Source of the DNA: Paenibacillus sp. GSMTC-2017
Lineage (GTDB): Bacteria > Bacillota > Bacilli > Paenibacillales > Paenibacillaceae
Reading direction: 5' to 3'
DNA length: 64,000 nt
NCBI RefSeq assembly: GCF_016019935.1
Contig: NZ_JAECMT010000005.1
Span: 248,006-312,005 of the forward strand
Each line of letters starts with the position of its first letter. The first letter of the stretch is position 1. The notes beneath the pieces were generated by a model. The model saw nothing but the letters and a program-made list of their open reading frames with translations. It did no database searches and was not told the DNA's origin. Positions 1-9,636 of this stretch are shown piece by piece. Position numbers and translations under genes: made by a program.

Positions 1-2
1 AC

Positions 3-542
3 GGATTGCTTGAGAGCAGTATTCGCCCCATCATCCATTTACTGTATGCCCACGGCATTGCTTTTGAATCCCATGCACAAAATATGATGCTCGTTCACAA
101 AAAAGGATGGCCGACTCGTATTGTGTTGAAAGACTTCCATGACGGCATTCGGTTTTCACGAACGCATCTTGCTGATGAAAGCATATGTCCGAGGTTACTA
201 GAAACACCAGAGGCACATGCTAGAGTGAATCGTAACTCGTTTATCGAAACGTCCGATACGGACAATATTAGAGATCTTGTATTAGGTGCGTTTTTCTTTA
301 TTAATTTAGGGCAGTTCGCCATCTTTTTGGAAGATCATTATCAGTTTTCAGAGTCAGAATTTTGGCAGGAAGCTAGACGGGTCATATCGGATTACCAAGA
401 GCGGTTTACACACTTGCAAGATCGTTTCCAATTGTTTGATCTATTTACATCACACAATGAGTTGGAGCAGTTAGCCAAACGTCGATTGTTTGCCGACACG
501 GAATTGCGCAAACATAAAGTTCGAAACCCGATGTCTATATAG
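3..542 (+). CDS. IucA/IucC family siderophore synthetase, C-terminal part (5' end outside window)
   Basis: The reading frame is open from the window edge, so this is the 3' end of a longer gene; family members are about 580-620 residues. The visible part carries the IucA/IucC C-terminal (FhuF-like) signature: ESHAQN, followed by a basic segment and LKDFHDG. In the family this forms part of the ATP/substrate pocket of NTP-dependent, NRPS-independent siderophore synthetases, which condense a citrate carboxyl with an amine. It is followed after about 20 nt by the diaminobutyrate aminotransferase, so it heads or sits inside the siderophore operon. By analogy with rhizobactin it would be one of the two citrate-condensing enzymes (RhbC/RhbF-like); which one cannot be told from a fragment. 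Confidence 0.9.
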   Translation, partial: GLLESSIRPIIHLLYAHGIAFESHAQNMMLVHKKGWPTRIVLKDFHDGIRFSRTHLADESICPRLLETPEAHARVNRNSFIETSDTDNIRDLVLGAFFFINLGQFAIFLEDHYQFSESEFWQEARRVISDYQERFTHLQDRFQLFDLFTSHNELEQLAKRRLFADTELRKHKVRNPMSI

Positions 543-562
543 GACGATGAAGGAGGATGAAG

Positions 563-1930
563 ATGGAGCGGGGGAATAGCTTTTATTTAAATAGCCAATC
601 TAGTTGGGAGTCGAATGCACGTTCATATCCTCGGAAAATTCCGATTGCGATAACTTGGGCTAAAGGAATAATGGTAAGGGACGCAGATGGAAAAAGTTAT
701 TACGATTGTTTATCCGGTGCAGGAACATTGGCACTCGGGCACAACCATCCTGTCGTCATAGAAGCGATGCAGGAGACATTAAGAAGTGGTCTTCCGCTGC
801 ATACGTTAGATTTAACGACGCCGATGAAGCAACAGTTCGTTGAAGAGTTGTTTCAATGTTTGCCTTCTAAGTTTGCGAATAGAGCCAAAATACAGTTCTG
901 TGGACCAACAGGAGCAGATGGTGTAGAAGCAGCTATTAAGCTTGTGAAGACGGCAACTGGCAGACGCAATATGATGTCATTCCACGGGGGATACCATGGT
1001 ATGACAAACGGAGCACTAAGTCTTACAGGTAATTTGAGCCCAAAGCAACACGTCGCTAATCTTATGCCTGATGTTCAGTTCATGCCTTATCCTTACAACT
1101 ATCGTTGCCCATTCGGCGTCGGAGGGGATGAAGGCCATCGGATAGGCAGTCGTTATATGGAGCATGTCTTAAATGATCCCGAGAGCGGGATTGTGAGACC
1201 GGCTGGAATGATTATTGAAGTTGTGCAAGGGGAAGGCGGAGTTATACCAGCACCAGTTGAATGGCTTCGTGAAATACGACGTATGACATGTGAACGGGAA
1301 ATCCCTCTCATTATAGATGAGGTCCAGACTGGTCTTGGACGTACTGGGAAAATGTTTGCGTTTGAACATGCAGATATTACGCCGGATGTACTGGTCTTGT
1401 CGAAGGCGATTGGTGGAAGTCTTCCACTCGCAGTCATTATTTATGACGAGTCGCTGGATCAATGGCAACCAGGGGCACATGCTGGAACATTCCGCGGTAA
1501 CCAACTTGGGATGGCGGCTGGAATTGCTACGATACAGTTTATTAAGCAAAATCAAATCGATAAACATGCTGAAAAAGTTGGCGACTTATTTCAGTACCAA
1601 TTGGTAAACGTGAAATCTGATACATCCTGTATTGGCGAAGTTCGCGGCAAGGGATTAATGATAGGGGTCGAAATTGTTAATAAAGAGGGTACCCCTGATC
1701 ATCTAGGCAGTTATCCTGCTTACCCGGAACTTGCCAAAATGATTCAACAACAATGTGTGTCCCGCGGTTTAATTGTTGAGCTTGGAGGACGATATGGCAG
1801 CGTTGTACGTTTCCTGCCACCATTAATAATTACGGATGAACAAGTTCATGACATTATAGCTATATTTCATGATGCTGTAACGGCATCAGAGCGGGCGATC
1901 ATATCGAAGCTTGTGGAGGTTCTTTCATGA
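563..1930 (+). CDS. Diaminobutyrate--2-oxoglutarate aminotransferase (RhbA/Dat-like)
   Basis: Class III PLP-dependent aminotransferase of 455 residues. It is expected to make L-2,4-diaminobutyrate from aspartate semialdehyde with glutamate as amino donor, the first step toward 1,3-diaminopropane. Visible features: GAGTLALGHNHP near the N terminus, FCGPTGADGVEAA, IIDEVQTGLGRTG, and the PLP lysine in LSKAIGG (about Lys281). I chose ATG 563 because AAGGAGG ends about 6 nt upstream; the in-frame ATG at 557 overlaps that ribosome site. The stop overlaps the decarboxylase start (ATGA). Pairing with a DABA decarboxylase and IucA/IucC genes supports the DABA assignment over other class III aminotransferases. 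Confidence 0.93.
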   Translation: MERGNSFYLNSQSSWESNARSYPRKIPIAITWAKGIMVRDADGKSYYDCLSGAGTLALGHNHPVVIEAMQETLRSGLPLHTLDLTTPMKQQFVEELFQCLPSKFANRAKIQFCGPTGADGVEAAIKLVKTATGRRNMMSFHGGYHGMTNGALSLTGNLSPKQHVANLMPDVQFMPYPYNYRCPFGVGGDEGHRIGSRYMEHVLNDPESGIVRPAGMIIEVVQGEGGVIPAPVEWLREIRRMTCEREIPLIIDEVQTGLGRTGKMFAFEHADITPDVLVLSKAIGGSLPLAVIIYDESLDQWQPGAHAGTFRGNQLGMAAGIATIQFIKQNQIDKHAEKVGDLFQYQLVNVKSDTSCIGEVRGKGLMIGVEIVNKEGTPDHLGSYPAYPELAKMIQQQCVSRGLIVELGGRYGSVVRFLPPLIITDEQVHDIIAIFHDAVTASERAIISKLVEVLS

Positions 1931-3459
1931 CTTCATTTGCTTCCCCTCTTTTCCTTGATGGGTCGCCGGAAAGTGAATCGGCATTCCGGGAGGCCGTTCA
2001 AGCTGCACAAGAAACGATTCTTTTTTGTTTTGCAAATCTAGATCGACCATATAGCGGTGAATCACCACTCGTATTAAGTGAGCTGGCAAAGGGGATGAAT
2101 CGTACCTTTGCAACTGGTGAAGCGCTGGATGCGGTTATTCAGCAGGTGGGACAATCCATCCTTCGTCATTCAGCTGTCGTCACTCATCCTGCGTGTATTG
2201 CTCATCTTCATTGTCCTCCCCTTATTGCATCTGTTGCGGCGGAAGTTATCATTGCAGCGACAAATCAATCGATGGACTCGTGGGATCAGAGTATGTCTGC
2301 CACATTTGTAGAAGAAGGTATGATCTCCTTTTTATGTGATCTATTTCGTTATGATCATCATGCGGATGGTGTCTTTACGAGTGGTGGAACACAATCTAAT
2401 TTGATGGGTCTACTGCTCGCAAGGGATGCTGCAATTGAACGGCATTTGGGCTGGAATGTACAGAAGCAAGGTTTGCCTCCTGAGGCGTCTAAGCTCAGAA
2501 TGCTTTGCTCGGAGGTTGCCCACTTTACCGTTTCTCAATCTGCTGCCCTCCTTGGCCTTGGTCATCAAGCAGTTGTAACGGTAGAAGTAGATTCCGATTA
2601 TCGGATGTGTCCTGAAGCTTTGGATCGTAAGCTAATGGAATTAGAGGAAAAAGGATTGATTCCGTTTGTTCTCGTGGCTACTGCGGGTACAACTGATTTC
2701 GGAAGTATTGATCCGTTGAAATCACTTTCTGAGCGAGCTAGAAAGTACGACATGTGGCTACATGTAGATGCAGCATATGGCGGTGCGCTGAAACTGAGCT
2801 CTTTGCACAGCTACAAATTAGACGGAATTGAGTATGCGGATTCTATAACGGTAGATTTCCACAAACTATTCTATCAGTCTATTAGTTGTGGTGCGTTTTT
2901 ACTGAGAGAGAAATCAGACTTCAAATACATGCAATTGTATGCAGATTATTTAAACCCCGAATCGGAGCAGAGCCATACACCCAATTTGGTCGGAAAATCA
3001 CTTCAAACAACGAGACGTTTCGACGCTCTAAAGTTGTATATGTCCTTGCAACATGTTGGAGTAGAGCGATTTGGCTCTATTATCGATACGACAATTGCAC
3101 TTGCAAGCAATGTAGCAGTGTCCATTGAGCAGGACCCTTCATTAGAGCTTCTGCATAAGCCTTCTCTTAATGCGGTTGTATTTCGTTATGTTCCTCACCA
3201 ATTGCCAGCATCAAGAGATTACGAGCAATGGTCTGACGAAATAAACGGACATATTCGTAATACTTTATTGCTTGATGGGATAGCTGTACTTGCTAGAACA
3301 AAAGTAGCAGGCAAAGCCTGTATGAAATTTACGTTGCTTAATCCACAAACAACGCTCCACCAGTTGGAAGCTATCTTGGAACAGGTCAAAGGAATTGGTA
3401 GTCACTATGAAATAGAAGAGGGGCAGAAACAGAATGAACGCTGCAAAACGTTTAGCTGA
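1927..3459 (+). CDS. L-2,4-diaminobutyrate decarboxylase (RhbB/Ddc-like)
   Basis: Group II PLP-dependent decarboxylase, 510 residues. It is predicted to convert L-2,4-diaminobutyrate to 1,3-diaminopropane, the diamine backbone of schizokinen and rhizobactin. Visible motifs: GVFTSGGTQSNLMGLL (cofactor-binding region), WLHVDAAYGG, and the Schiff-base lysine in TVDFHKLFYQ (about Lys313). GGAGG lies 8 nt before the ATG, which overlaps the aminotransferase stop by 4 nt, so translation is probably coupled. The family also includes glutamate and aromatic amino acid decarboxylases; substrate is inferred from the adjacent DABA aminotransferase. Confidence 0.92.
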   Translation: MTSFASPLFLDGSPESESAFREAVQAAQETILFCFANLDRPYSGESPLVLSELAKGMNRTFATGEALDAVIQQVGQSILRHSAVVTHPACIAHLHCPPLIASVAAEVIIAATNQSMDSWDQSMSATFVEEGMISFLCDLFRYDHHADGVFTSGGTQSNLMGLLLARDAAIERHLGWNVQKQGLPPEASKLRMLCSEVAHFTVSQSAALLGLGHQAVVTVEVDSDYRMCPEALDRKLMELEEKGLIPFVLVATAGTTDFGSIDPLKSLSERARKYDMWLHVDAAYGGALKLSSLHSYKLDGIEYADSITVDFHKLFYQSISCGAFLLREKSDFKYMQLYADYLNPESEQSHTPNLVGKSLQTTRRFDALKLYMSLQHVGVERFGSIIDTTIALASNVAVSIEQDPSLELLHKPSLNAVVFRYVPHQLPASRDYEQWSDEINGHIRNTLLLDGIAVLARTKVAGKACMKFTLLNPQTTLHQLEAILEQVKGIGSHYEIEEGQKQNERCKTFS

Positions 3460-5251
3460 ACAAGCAACTATCCAAAGCTTCTTGAATTGTTATTTGCGTG
3501 AATCAGGTCCGTTTGATTGGATTAACGCATCATCTGATGTTATACCAGATCCTATTCATCTAGCGGTTAAAGCGGATCAATACATTCGTTTTGAACTTAT
3601 CCATTTGAATGTGACCTTCTATGTCGGGGTTCATTATAAATCACCAACGGGTCGGCATATTTTCCGTTTCCCTGTCTTTTCTATTAACGATTCAGAAGGG
3701 GAAGCAGTTGAATCTGACTATGTGTTTGTTGTTCGCTCGCTTTCAGAACAACTATCGTTGGAAGCTAGCTTGGTAGCGAAACCAGATGAGCTAGTGGAGC
3801 GGGTAATGGAAAGTTGTGCGTATATGGAAAGTTTTATTCTTGGACGAGAGTGGGATGCTAGCGAGTTGTATGAAGGAAACACGACGTTCCTTGAAGCGGA
3901 GCAAGCATTGCTGCTTGGACATCTCATTCATCCTGTACCGAAGAGTAGACAAGGTATACCTGAGGGACTGCATGGTCTTTACGATCCAGAGCTAAAGGGG
4001 GAATTCCAGCTTCATTATTTCCGTGCACATAAATCGATTATCAAAGAAGGATCTTTGCAAGCTGTTACAGCTACTAATTGGGTTAAAGAAGAATTAAAAA
4101 AACAGTGTGGTGAAGAGGATTCATTTGTACTTGATTATTGCCAAGAAGATGATTATTCTCTCATCCCTATTCACCCATTGCAAGCGATGTGGTTGCTGCG
4201 TCAAGAAGAGGTAAAACAATTATTAGAGGGCGATCAGCTTACTTATCTCGGAGCAAGTGGTCACAAATATAGTGCAACTTCATCGATGCGAACAGTCTAT
4301 CAGGCTGAATCTGAATTTATGGTAAAAGGATCTATCCCCGTTAAAATTACAAACTCCCTTCGAGTGAACAAATATAAAGAACTTGAACGGGGCGTGGAAG
4401 TTAGTAGATTATTGGAAACATCACTTGGAAGTAGTTTGCGAAATCAGTACCCGCAATTTCAAATTTTATGTGATCCAGCCTTTTTGACGGTGCATATTGA
4501 TGGGCAAGATGAATCTGGTTTTGAGGTCGTTTTGCGAGACAACCCGTTCCGGGGTGAACATGCAGTAGATGCGATAGTCGTCGCTTCATTGTTCCAAGAC
4601 CCTGTTGTTGGTACGAGGTCACGTATTGGAGAGACGATCCATACGATTGCTGAGAAGGAGCAACGACCTATAGTGGAGGTAAGCTTGGACTGGTTCCGAC
4701 GTTACTTGGATGTTTCACTAGAACCGATCGTCTGGTTATATTTACGTTATGGTATTGCACTGGAGGCTCATCAACAAAATAGTGTTGTGAAATTAGAAAA
4801 TGGTTATCCTTCGAGTTTCTATTATCGTGATAATCAGGGCTACTACTTCTGTAAGTCTACTTTTAACACGCTAAATACGTTGCTTCCGGGAATAGGGAGT
4901 GTCAGTGAAACGGTTTGTGAAGACAGTGTTGCAGATGAACGGCTTCGTTATTATTTAATATTTAATCATATGTTTGGTGTCATTAATGGATTTGGTACGG
5001 CAGGTTTAATCGATGAATCGATATTACTCAAAGAACTTCGTGAGCGTCTACAACGTTTTGTTCCTCAAAACCGTGAGCCTTCCGAATTTCTAAGCAGCTT
5101 ATTAACATCGCCACATTTGCCATGTAAAGCAAATTTGTTAACTCGATTGTATGATATGGATGAGCTGGTAGGGGCAATGGAGACGCAATCGGTTTATGTA
5201 TCTATCCCTAATCCGCTTTATTCAGAGGAGAGCAGCTATGTTTACCGATAA
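3434..5251 (+). CDS. IucA/IucC family siderophore synthetase (RhbC-like)
   Basis: Full-length NIS synthetase of 605 residues. It is predicted to adenylate citrate or a citrate monoamide and condense it with N-hydroxy-N-acetyl-diaminopropane. Visible motifs: LIPIHPLQAMW (about residues 235-250), SATSSMRTVY, KITNSLRVNKY, and the C-terminal EAHQQNS. The conserved His/Ser/Thr/Arg/Lys set of the nucleotide and citrate pocket is present. The start lies 26 nt inside the decarboxylase gene, with GAGGGGC before the ATG. Together with the partial synthetase at the window edge it gives the two condensing enzymes needed for a citrate bis-hydroxamate. Confidence 0.93.
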   Translation: MNAAKRLAEQATIQSFLNCYLRESGPFDWINASSDVIPDPIHLAVKADQYIRFELIHLNVTFYVGVHYKSPTGRHIFRFPVFSINDSEGEAVESDYVFVVRSLSEQLSLEASLVAKPDELVERVMESCAYMESFILGREWDASELYEGNTTFLEAEQALLLGHLIHPVPKSRQGIPEGLHGLYDPELKGEFQLHYFRAHKSIIKEGSLQAVTATNWVKEELKKQCGEEDSFVLDYCQEDDYSLIPIHPLQAMWLLRQEEVKQLLEGDQLTYLGASGHKYSATSSMRTVYQAESEFMVKGSIPVKITNSLRVNKYKELERGVEVSRLLETSLGSSLRNQYPQFQILCDPAFLTVHIDGQDESGFEVVLRDNPFRGEHAVDAIVVASLFQDPVVGTRSRIGETIHTIAEKEQRPIVEVSLDWFRRYLDVSLEPIVWLYLRYGIALEAHQQNSVVKLENGYPSSFYYRDNQGYYFCKSTFNTLNTLLPGIGSVSETVCEDSVADERLRYYLIFNHMFGVINGFGTAGLIDESILLKELRERLQRFVPQNREPSEFLSSLLTSPHLPCKANLLTRLYDMDELVGAMETQSVYVSIPNPLYSEESSYVYR

Positions 5252-5843
5252 AACAATAAAGCAAGATGTGGGAAGTTCCACCGTATTCGAAATGATGCAT
5301 CCTAAACTCGGATGCGTTATTTCGTTTCGACGTGTAGAAAGTGAGATCGATTTCGAGCGACTGTATGAATGGCAACATTATGACCATGTGAAACCTTATT
5401 GGAATTTGGCCATTTCTCGTGAAGCCTATCGGCAACACTTAGAAGCATTCCTATTAGATACTCATCAAACACTATATATCGGCTCGATTGATGGTGTACC
5501 TATGAGTTATTGGGAATGTTATTGGGCGGTTGACGATGTGATAGCGGGTTGTTACGAACCAAAAGTTGCGGATCAAGGCGTTCATTTGTTAATAGGTCCA
5601 CCAGAATATATTGGGCGCGGCTATGCGCTGCCGATGCTGGAGGCGATGGTTTCTTTCTTATTTCTGCACAAGGAAACGGATCGTATTGTTGCAGAGCCAG
5701 ACATAAGGAATGACAAAATGATTCATATCTTTAAGAGATGTGGCTTCGAAGTGCAGAAGACCATAACGTTGCCAGATAAGCAGGCATTGCTTCTATTTTG
5801 TAATAGAGAAAACTTTCGGGGGAGCGGTAATGATAATGACTGA
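5238..5843 (+). CDS. GNAT family N-acetyltransferase, siderophore tailoring (RhbD/IucB-like)
   Basis: Acyl-CoA-dependent acetyltransferase of about 201 residues, expected to acetylate the N-hydroxylated diamine to form the hydroxamate. IucB-like features: WQHYDHVKPYW near the N terminus, YWECYWAVDD, the acetyl-CoA loop region GPPEYIGRGYALPML, and RIVAEPDIRNDKMIHIFKRCGF. I start at ATG 5238, preceded by GAGGAGAGCAGCT; an upstream in-frame ATG (5196) lies deep in the synthetase gene without a ribosome site. It overlaps the synthetase by 14 nt and the monooxygenase by 14 nt, fitting one translationally coupled operon. Confidence 0.92.
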   Translation: MFTDKTIKQDVGSSTVFEMMHPKLGCVISFRRVESEIDFERLYEWQHYDHVKPYWNLAISREAYRQHLEAFLLDTHQTLYIGSIDGVPMSYWECYWAVDDVIAGCYEPKVADQGVHLLIGPPEYIGRGYALPMLEAMVSFLFLHKETDRIVAEPDIRNDKMIHIFKRCGFEVQKTITLPDKQALLLFCNRENFRGSGNDND

Positions 5844-7182
5844 TAGATTAGCTCCTTCTGATGTAACCTATGACGTAATCGGAATAGGCATTGGTCCGTT
5901 TAATTTAGGACTCGCTGCTTTATTGCAAGGATCGGATGAATGTGCGGTAAAAGCTTTATTTTTCGAGCAGAAACCAGAGTTTGAATGGCATGGCGGCATG
6001 TTAATTGACGGAACGACGTTGCAGGTTCCCTTTATGGCTGATCTCGTTACGATGGCTGACCCAACAAGTCCGTATAGTTATTTGAATTATTTGAGGGCAG
6101 AAGGAAGGTTATATGCCTTCTATTTCTTTGAGAAGTTTCATATTCCACGGCAAGAGTACAATCACTATTGTCAGTGGGTTGCAAAGCAGCTAACGAGTTG
6201 CCAATTCGGACAACAAGTTGTTCGTACTACACAAGTAACACGAAAGGATGGAGTTTGTTATGAGGTTGTTGTCCAACATGCGGAGTCAAAGGAAGAGGCG
6301 ATATATTATGCGCGTCATCTCGTTCTCGGCGTAGGAAATGTACCGCATGTTGGGGAAACACTCTCGTCACAGCTCTCGGAGACGATGTTCCATTCTGCAA
6401 GTTATACGAAGCGTCGCAAGCAGTGCTTGGATGCGAAAAGTATTACAGTAGTTGGCTCTGGACAAAGTGCAGCGGAAATATTTTACGATTTGCTGAAGTC
6501 TCAAAGTGAATATGGTTATGAGCTGACTTGGCTCACAAGGTCTCGCGGATTTTTCCCAATGGAATATTCTAAGCTAGGATTGGAACATTTCTCGCCTGAT
6601 TATACATCGTATTTCTTTGATTTGCCTGCATCCAAAAAAGATAGCATATTGGGTCAGCAACATTTGCTCTACAAAGGAATAAGTGCTGTAACGATAGCAG
6701 ACATCTATGATGAGCTTTACCACGCCACTAGTTGCGGGAAACGACCAAAAATTTCTCTGCGTCCATTAACTGAGGTGAAGGAAGTTATAGCGCTTAACGA
6801 AGATGGGGAAACGGGATATCGGCTTTCTTGCTGGCAATGGGAACAAGAGGAGTGGTTTAGTTTGACTAGCGAGCAAGTTATTTTAGCAACGGGATACCGT
6901 CAAATAACACCACATTGTCTCGAAAGTCTAACACCGATCATCAATTGGGATGGGCAGGGACGATATCAAGTAGATGCTCAATATCGTCTTGCTTTAAAAG
7001 ATAAAGTTAAGGGTCAAAACAACATTTATATTCAAAATGGTGAACTTCATACGCATGGCATTGGTGCACCTGACCTTGGTCTTGGTGCTCATCGAAATGC
7101 TACCATTATTAATGATTTAGCCGACCGAGTCGTTTATCCCGTTACGAATCACAACGTTTTTCAACAGTTCGGTGTGCAGTGA
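5830..7182 (+). CDS. L-lysine/ornithine-type N-monooxygenase (RhbE/IucD-like)
   Basis: FAD- and NADPH-dependent N-hydroxylating monooxygenase of 450 residues. It is predicted to hydroxylate the primary amine of 1,3-diaminopropane before acetylation. Visible: the FAD motif IGIGIGPFNLGLAAL (about residues 15-30), the NADPH-binding glycine motif VVGSGQSAAEIFYDL (about 210-225), and the family C-terminal LATGYRQ and HTHGIGAPDLGLGAHR motifs. GGGGGAG precedes the start; a second in-frame ATG 6 nt later is also possible. It overlaps the acetyltransferase end and the exporter start (GTGA). Confidence 0.94.
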   Translation: MIMTDRLAPSDVTYDVIGIGIGPFNLGLAALLQGSDECAVKALFFEQKPEFEWHGGMLIDGTTLQVPFMADLVTMADPTSPYSYLNYLRAEGRLYAFYFFEKFHIPRQEYNHYCQWVAKQLTSCQFGQQVVRTTQVTRKDGVCYEVVVQHAESKEEAIYYARHLVLGVGNVPHVGETLSSQLSETMFHSASYTKRRKQCLDAKSITVVGSGQSAAEIFYDLLKSQSEYGYELTWLTRSRGFFPMEYSKLGLEHFSPDYTSYFFDLPASKKDSILGQQHLLYKGISAVTIADIYDELYHATSCGKRPKISLRPLTEVKEVIALNEDGETGYRLSCWQWEQEEWFSLTSEQVILATGYRQITPHCLESLTPIINWDGQGRYQVDAQYRLALKDKVKGQNNIYIQNGELHTHGIGAPDLGLGAHRNATIINDLADRVVYPVTNHNVFQQFGVQ

Positions 7183-8438
7183 TATCGGGGCTTAGAAGTT
7201 CCAGCAAAGTAGTGAAATCGTCGCTGCTCGCTTGTGTTTTTTTGAGCATTTTTGGCGAGGTGATGTTGTCTCCCTTTTATCCTCAATTTTTTCAAAAAGT
7301 GTTTCACATTGATGATTTATCGTATACAGGTTTTTATATTTTCGTATGCCGTTTGACGGTAGTGTTATGTTCACCTTTATGGGGGTTATTAACGCGGAAA
7401 TTTTGTGTAAAAAGATTGCTTCTTATCGGTCAGGGGGGCACTGCAATATGCACTGCTCTCCTTGCTACCGCGTCTAGTGCAGAGCAATTTGTCATGTTAA
7501 CTGTGCTACTGCTGTTGTTCAAGAGTAGCTACATGCTGGTCTACCCGCTTCTAATCGAAGTAGCTGGCCCAGAAAACAAAGCGCCTTCTGCTGGAAGCTA
7601 CCATGCGGTCTACCATACAGCTATTATCTTTTCGAGTATAGCGGGTGTAGGAATGATCAACATGGCAAATCCGCTCGTATTGTTTTATTGGGTTGGTGTA
7701 ACTGATATCTTACAGTTGCTGTTGTGCTGGTTTGTACTGCGCGGTGTTACTTTGAAGAAGAAGGTAGAAAAGCAAGCTGTTCTTCATAAGGATAAGGGTA
7801 GCCGGAAGTATGCTGACAAGCTTCCGCTTATTTATTTGGGTATTACTTTGCTTGGGTTTCACTTAGCGGTCAATATGGTAAGGCCATATTTTACAATATT
7901 TACAGGTGAGTATTGGCAACTATCGTTAACTGAGCAGAGTATACTCTACTTTTTACCTAATGCAATTGCAGTGTTCTCCTTTGTTCTTGTACAAAAAATG
8001 TGTGCTCCACAGCGGTTGCGAGCAACATTAATGATCGGTTTGTCTTTATTAGCCGTTACACTTGCCTTGCAGGGAATAGAGGGAAGTATTGTTTCACTTA
8101 TTGCCAGCCGCTGCATGTTTGGTGTATTTCTGATCCTTTCTCAGGCAGCACTCGAGGTGGTTGTCTTCTCGACAAGCAGTTCTGACAAGCTTCATATGAA
8201 CTACAGTTTTATCGTATCTTTTCAAAATATTGGGCAATTGCTAGCCCCACTACTAGCTTCAGCTATCGTTATAAATAGCGGGTATGGCAGTCCATTTTAT
8301 GTTGCTGCAATCATTTGTTTATTTAGTCTGGTGTTTCTATGGCGTGTCCTATTGCGACAGAAACAGGGTTGGATGAACATAGTCGATAATAGTAGAAATA
8401 CGATAAAGGTAGATGAAAGTGGTACGATTAGACAATAA
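7179..8438 (+). CDS. MFS transporter, probable siderophore exporter
   Basis: About 12 hydrophobic segments over 419 residues, typical of the major facilitator superfamily, with a loop rich in Lys/Arg mid-protein (about residues 190-212). GTG start overlaps the monooxygenase stop. As the last gene of the biosynthetic operon it most likely exports the finished siderophore; this role rests on position only, and I see no residue that fixes the substrate. The gene ends about 100 nt before the Fur-box region of the uptake genes. Confidence 0.85.
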   Translation: MISGLRSSSKVVKSSLLACVFLSIFGEVMLSPFYPQFFQKVFHIDDLSYTGFYIFVCRLTVVLCSPLWGLLTRKFCVKRLLLIGQGGTAICTALLATASSAEQFVMLTVLLLLFKSSYMLVYPLLIEVAGPENKAPSAGSYHAVYHTAIIFSSIAGVGMINMANPLVLFYWVGVTDILQLLLCWFVLRGVTLKKKVEKQAVLHKDKGSRKYADKLPLIYLGITLLGFHLAVNMVRPYFTIFTGEYWQLSLTEQSILYFLPNAIAVFSFVLVQKMCAPQRLRATLMIGLSLLAVTLALQGIEGSIVSLIASRCMFGVFLILSQAALEVVVFSTSSSDKLHMNYSFIVSFQNIGQLLAPLLASAIVINSGYGSPFYVAAIICLFSLVFLWRVLLRQKQGWMNIVDNSRNTIKVDESGTIRQ

Positions 8439-8492
8439 AACGGGCATTTTAAGATATTGGAATCCAGAAGGACTTCTACTAACATTATGAAT

Positions 8493-8511
8493 GAAAATAA
8501 TAATTATTATC
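8493..8511. promoter_or_regulatory. Fur box upstream of siderophore-binding lipoprotein
   Basis: GAAAATAATAATTATTATC matches 16 of 19 positions of the classical Fur consensus GATAATGATAATCATTATC. It lies about 25 nt before the lipoprotein start, in the 98 nt gap after the exporter gene. It predicts iron-repressed transcription of the uptake genes. Confidence 0.8.
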
Positions 8512-8536
8512 AGTTAAAGGGAGAGAGAAAGCAGTC

Positions 8537-9559
8537 ATGGCACAAACAAGGAAATATTATTTGTCTATTTTGTCATTGATTCTAGCGTTAACCTTTATTC
8601 TATCGGCATGTGGCGATGGGTCAAAGGTTAATAACAAAGGGGCCGATGCTACAGCTTCGCCAGCGGCATCACCATCTGCAAGTGCTTCGCCAAGTGCAGA
8701 AGCTACTGATACAACCCCTTATACGGTTCAGCATGCAATGGGAAGTACTGAGATAAAAGGAACGCCTAAACGTATCGTTGTTCTTACTAATGAAGGAACA
8801 GAGGCTGTTCTATCTTTAGGTATTACGCCTGTAGGTATTGTAAGAGCATGGGGATTAGATCCAATCTATCAGCATTTGGTAGACAAACTTAGTGGAGTAG
8901 AGTTGCTAGGGGATGAGAATCAACCAAATCTAGAATTAATCGCTGCTTTGAAACCAGATCTGATTTTGGGTAACAAGTTCAGACAAGAAAAAATTTACGA
9001 GCAATTATCCGATATTGCACCTACTGTATTCTCGGAGAGATTAAACGGCGACTGGCAAATTAACTACAAAATTTATGCAGAAGCGCTTAACAAAAAAGAA
9101 GATGGACAAGCGCAAATAGATCAGTTCACGAAACGTACAGAAGATTTTAAAACTGAACTGGGTGATGACATTAATAAACAAGTATCAATCGTCCGCTTTA
9201 ACCCAGGTGGAATTGTACGGCTCTACTTTAATGATACATTCTCAGGTGTAATTTTGAAGCAAATCGGCTTAAAACGTCCAGCTGTACAGGATAAGGCTGC
9301 TTTCTCTGAAGATGTTGGCAAGGAGCGTATTCCTGATATGGAAGGCGACGTTCTCTTCTACTTCGCTTATGACAATGAAAAAGGCGAAGCTGCTCAAGCA
9401 GAAAAAGAATGGCAAGAGGATGCACTATGGAAAAACTTAAACGTTGTAAAAAGCGGAAATGTACATAAAGTTTATGACGGAGTATGGAACTCATCAGGTG
9501 GAATTTTAGCTGCTAATTTGATGTTAGATGATTTGCAAAAATATTTGTTGAAAAAATAA
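8537..9559 (+). CDS. yfiY: Siderophore-binding lipoprotein of ABC importer (YfiY-like)
   Basis: Type III periplasmic-binding-protein fold, 340 residues, with a lipoprotein signal (hydrophobic stretch ending LSAC, acylated Cys about residue 26). A low-complexity Ala/Ser/Pro linker follows, then the ligand domain. PKRIVVLTNEGTEAVLSLGI, NLELIAALKPDLILG and EGDVLFYF are close to what I recall of B. subtilis YfiY, which binds schizokinen/arthrobactin. That fits the adjacent diaminopropane-citrate biosynthetic genes. AAAGGGAGAGAG precedes the ATG. A paralogue is encoded at 42972-43949. Confidence 0.9.
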   Translation: MAQTRKYYLSILSLILALTFILSACGDGSKVNNKGADATASPAASPSASASPSAEATDTTPYTVQHAMGSTEIKGTPKRIVVLTNEGTEAVLSLGITPVGIVRAWGLDPIYQHLVDKLSGVELLGDENQPNLELIAALKPDLILGNKFRQEKIYEQLSDIAPTVFSERLNGDWQINYKIYAEALNKKEDGQAQIDQFTKRTEDFKTELGDDINKQVSIVRFNPGGIVRLYFNDTFSGVILKQIGLKRPAVQDKAAFSEDVGKERIPDMEGDVLFYFAYDNEKGEAAQAEKEWQEDALWKNLNVVKSGNVHKVYDGVWNSSGGILAANLMLDDLQKYLLKK

Positions 9560-9577
9560 TAGGATGAAGTTGGAGAG

Positions 9578-9602
9578 CAGCCCTGTAATTAGGGCTGTTT
9601 TT
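9578..9602 (+). terminator. Hairpin with T run between lipoprotein and permease genes
   Basis: CAGCCCT, a 6 nt loop, AGGGCTG, then TTTTT. It lies in the 77 nt gap inside an otherwise co-directional uptake operon. A partial terminator here would give more binding protein than permease, a common arrangement in importer operons. Confidence 0.7.
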
Positions 9603-9636
9603 CCAGGTTTTATCGGGAATAGGAGTTACTACAGAT

